64,000 nucleotides of DNA. Source: RPQJ01 sp963754125 (GTDB taxonomy: Bacteria; Pseudomonadota; Gammaproteobacteria; Steroidobacterales; Steroidobacteraceae). The stretch lies in the NCBI GenBank assembly GCA_963754125.1, contig CAVWEX010000001.1, positions 372,001-436,000 on the forward strand. Reading direction: 5' to 3'. The notes beneath the pieces were generated by a model. The model made no database searches and was not told where the DNA came from. It saw only the letters and a list, made by a program, of their open reading frames with translations. The stretch's first letter is position 1. Every line of letters starts with the position of its first letter. The translations under genes were made by a program, and so were the position numbers. Of the stretch, positions 62,163-64,000 are shown one piece after another.

Positions 62163-63574
62163 ATGAGCGAGAAGATCCACCAGACCATGGGCCAGCAGTT
62201 CGGCCGCCGTTCCTGGGCCGAGCCGTGGAAGATCAAGATGGTCGAGCCGCTGCGCATGACGCGGCGCGAGGACCGCGAGCGGGCGCTGGCGGAGGCCGGC
62301 TACAACACCTTCCTGCTGCGCTCCGACGACGTCTACATCGACCTGCTCACCGACAGCGGCACCAGCGCGATGAGCGACCGCCAGTGGGCCGGCATGATGC
62401 TGGGCGACGAGGCCTACGCCGGCAGCCGCAACTTCTACCACCTCGAGGAGGCGCTCCAGAAGTACTACGGCTACAAGTACATCGTGCCCACGCACCAGGG
62501 CCGCGGCGCCGAGCACCTGATCAGCCAGGCGGTCATCCGCAAGGGCCAGTACGTGCCCGGCAACATGTACTTCACGACCACGCGCCTGCACCAGGAACTG
62601 GCGGGCGGCATCTTCGTGGACGTGATCATCGACGAGGCGCACGACCCGCTCGAGCCTGCATCCCTTCAAGGGCAACGTCGATCTGGACAAGCTCGAGCGC
62701 TGATCGACGCGAGGGCGCCGCCAACATCGCCTACGTCAGCCTGGCCGACACGGTGAACATGGCCGGCGGCCAGCCGGTCAGCATGGCGAACGTGAAGGCG
62801 CTGCGCGAGCTCTGCGACCAGCACGGCATCCGGCTTTTCCTCGACGCCACGCGCATGGTGGAGAACGCCTTCTTCATCCAGGAGCGCGAGGCGGGCTACG
62901 CGGACAAGTCGATCGCCGCGATCGCGCGGGAGTTCTGCGGCTACACCGACGGCGCGTGGATGAGCGCGAAGAAGGACAACCTCGTCAACATCGGCGGCTG
63001 GCTGGCCGTGAACGACTGGGCGCTGTTCGAGGAGCTGCGCAACCTGGTCGTGGTCTACGAGGGCCTGCACACCTACGGCGGGCTGGCCGGTCGCGACATG
63101 GAAGCGATGGCGATCGGCATCGCCGAGTCCATGCAGGACGATCACATGCGCTCGCGCATCGGGCAGGTGCGCTACCTCGGCGAACTGCTCACGGACTGGG
63201 AGATCCCGATCGTGCAGCCGGTGGGCGGCCACGCCATCTTCCTCGACGCGCGGGCGTTCTATCCGCACCTCCGCCAGGACCAGTTCCCGGCGCAGACGCT
63301 GGCCGCCGAGCTGTACCTCGACTCCGGCATCCGCTCGATGGAGCGCGGCGTGGTGAGCGCCGGGCGCGATCCGCAGACCGGCGATCATCACTACCCGAAG
63401 CTCGAGCTGACGCGACTCACCATCCCGCGCCGCGTCTACACGCAGGCGCACATGGACGTGGTGGCCGAGTCGGTCAAGGCCGTGTACGACGCCCGCTCCG
63501 CGGCACGCGGCCTGAAGATGGTCTACGAGCCGAAGTACCTGCGCTTCTTCCAGGCGCGGTTCGAGCCGCTGTGA
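62163..63574 (+). pseudogene. tpl: Tyrosine phenol-lyase, frame broken three times
   Basis: PLP-dependent beta-eliminating lyase (EC 4.1.99.2 by sequence) converting tyrosine to phenol, pyruvate and ammonia. AGYNTFLLRSDDVYIDLLTDS, MSDRQWAGMMLGDEAYAGS, YFTTTRLHQE (Thr where tryptophanase has Asp), MSAKKDNLVNIGG (PLP Lys) and RSMERGVVSAGRDPQTG match tyrosine phenol-lyase better than the tryptophanase at 9443-10810. Frames change near 62656 (remove one base; LHPFKGNVDLDKLE follows) and near 62700 and 62710 (add one base each), all within about 55 bp. Corrected length about 470. Flanking sequence is intact, so decay is unlikely. Confidence 0.85.
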
Positions 63575-63580
63575 CGGCCG

Positions 63581-64000
63581 TCAGCTGAACAGCGGGGTCG
63601 TGTCGAGCACGGCCGGGCCGTGTTCGGTGCACACGGCGAACCTGTTCGGCTTCAGCGACACGCCGGCGTACTCACCGCGCGCGCTCACGATGTAGAAGCT
63701 GACGTTGAACTTCGGGCGGCCTTTCTCGTCGAGCAGCCGCGGCTCGACCGTGTTGTCGCGGATACGCCGCAGCGCTTCCATGCCCGCATCGAGCGGACTT
63801 CGGCCCGCGGCCATGCGCTCGACGATCAGGAACGACGAGAGATTGTAGAGGTTGGCTTCGCCGCGTCCCGTGGAACCGGCCGCACCGGCTGCGCCATCCA
63901 CGTACAGGCCCGCACCCAGGATCGGGGAGTCACCCACCCGCCCCGGGATCTTCCAGGCGAGCCCGCTGGTGGTCGTGACGCCGCACACCTCGCCCTTCGC
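63581..64000 (-). CDS. Glycosylasparaginase-like amidohydrolase (partial, upstream end outside window)
   Basis: C-terminal part of an Ntn-hydrolase: CGVTTTSGLAWKIPGRVGDSP carries the Thr-x-Thr-Ser-Gly segment that becomes the new N-terminus after self-cleavage, followed by GAGLYVDGAAGAAGSTGRGE and NLYNLSSFLIVERMA, typical of aspartylglucosaminidase-type enzymes. 139 residues visible; the N-terminal domain lies beyond 64000. Convergent with the tyrosine phenol-lyase gene. Confidence 0.88.
   Translation of the reverse strand, partial: AKGEVCGVTTTSGLAWKIPGRVGDSPILGAGLYVDGAAGAAGSTGRGEANLYNLSSFLIVERMAAGRSPLDAGMEALRRIRDNTVEPRLLDEKGRPKFNVSFYIVSARGEYAGVSLKPNRFAVCTEHGPAVLDTTPLFS

Overview
The window is one contiguous piece of a very GC-rich (by eye about 68 percent) bacterial chromosome, densely coded on both strands, with no rRNA, tRNA, CRISPR array, insertion sequence or phage genes that I could find. 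The gene families (QseB/PmrA-type two-component system, RIO-type kinase, DUF3597, DUF2784, DUF3149, DUF349 protein, YaiI, HigBA, cyanide-insensitive bd oxidase, VPLPA-CTERM protein, bactofilin next to an M23 peptidase) fit a Gammaproteobacterium, perhaps of the Xanthomonadales/Steroidobacterales/Chromatiales part of the tree; the exact order is inference. Layout: 1-3.2 kb is a QseC/QseB-like pair followed by a di-haem cytochrome c peroxidase whose promoter carries a PmrA-like box. 3.2-6.1 kb holds a broken M28 peptidase and msrA-msrB. 6.2-9.2 kb holds small stress and envelope proteins and a VPLPA-CTERM exported protein behind a sigma-54-like promoter. 9.4-13.3 kb holds tryptophanase divergent from ahpC-ahpF. 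13.4-20.9 kb holds envelope genes (beta-barrel protein, M28 lipoprotein, a three-lipoprotein operon, membrane-bound GDPD) and a RIO kinase. 20.9-24.3 kb is an AbgT transporter coupled to an amidohydrolase. 24.5-29.7 kb is a hybrid histidine kinase with HPt followed by a REC-PAS-GGDEF-EAL protein whose enzymatic domains look dead. 29.7-36.5 kb has CidA/LrgB, a DUF349 protein, a glutathione S-transferase, small membrane proteins and a DUF2799 lipoprotein. 36.6-38.4 kb is a small accessory patch (HigBA toxin-antitoxin and a NYN nuclease coupled to a short upstream reading frame). 38.5-44.3 kb has a four-gene membrane operon (DUF808, GNAT, 4-TM, VIT) and single metabolic genes. 44.5-46.8 kb is a tautomerase/cupin pair divergent from a CadC-like regulator. 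46.6-50 kb is a periplasmic ClpP-like protein and cioAB. 50-56.4 kb has secreted hydrolases and peptidases. 57.2-62 kb has ppk1 divergent from parA, then M23 peptidase, coiled-coil protein and bactofilin. 62.2-64 kb has a tyrosine phenol-lyase and a partial glycosylasparaginase. The most striking global property is that about a dozen genes are split by single-base indels: I could locate 29, of which 25 are repaired by removing one base and 4 by adding one. The protein sequence on both sides stays well conserved, so residual errors of a long-read assembly are much more likely than real pseudogenes. This affects how several genes must be read: start sites and signal peptides of two proteins, and a 33-residue peptide, appear only after the correction. 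Functionally the window links peroxide and methionine-sulfoxide defence (cytochrome c peroxidase, MsrAB, AhpCF, CioAB), peptide and amino-acid breakdown (M28, M20, S9 peptidases, tryptophanase, tyrosine phenol-lyase, glycosylasparaginase) and cell-envelope architecture (bactofilin module, lipoproteins, CTERM protein). No clearly new multi-gene defence or biosynthetic system is visible. The best candidates for follow-up are the catalytically degenerate phosphorelay output protein, the shared 11-bp palindrome near cioAB and another gene, the NYN/HigBA patch, and the uncharacterised lipoprotein operon.
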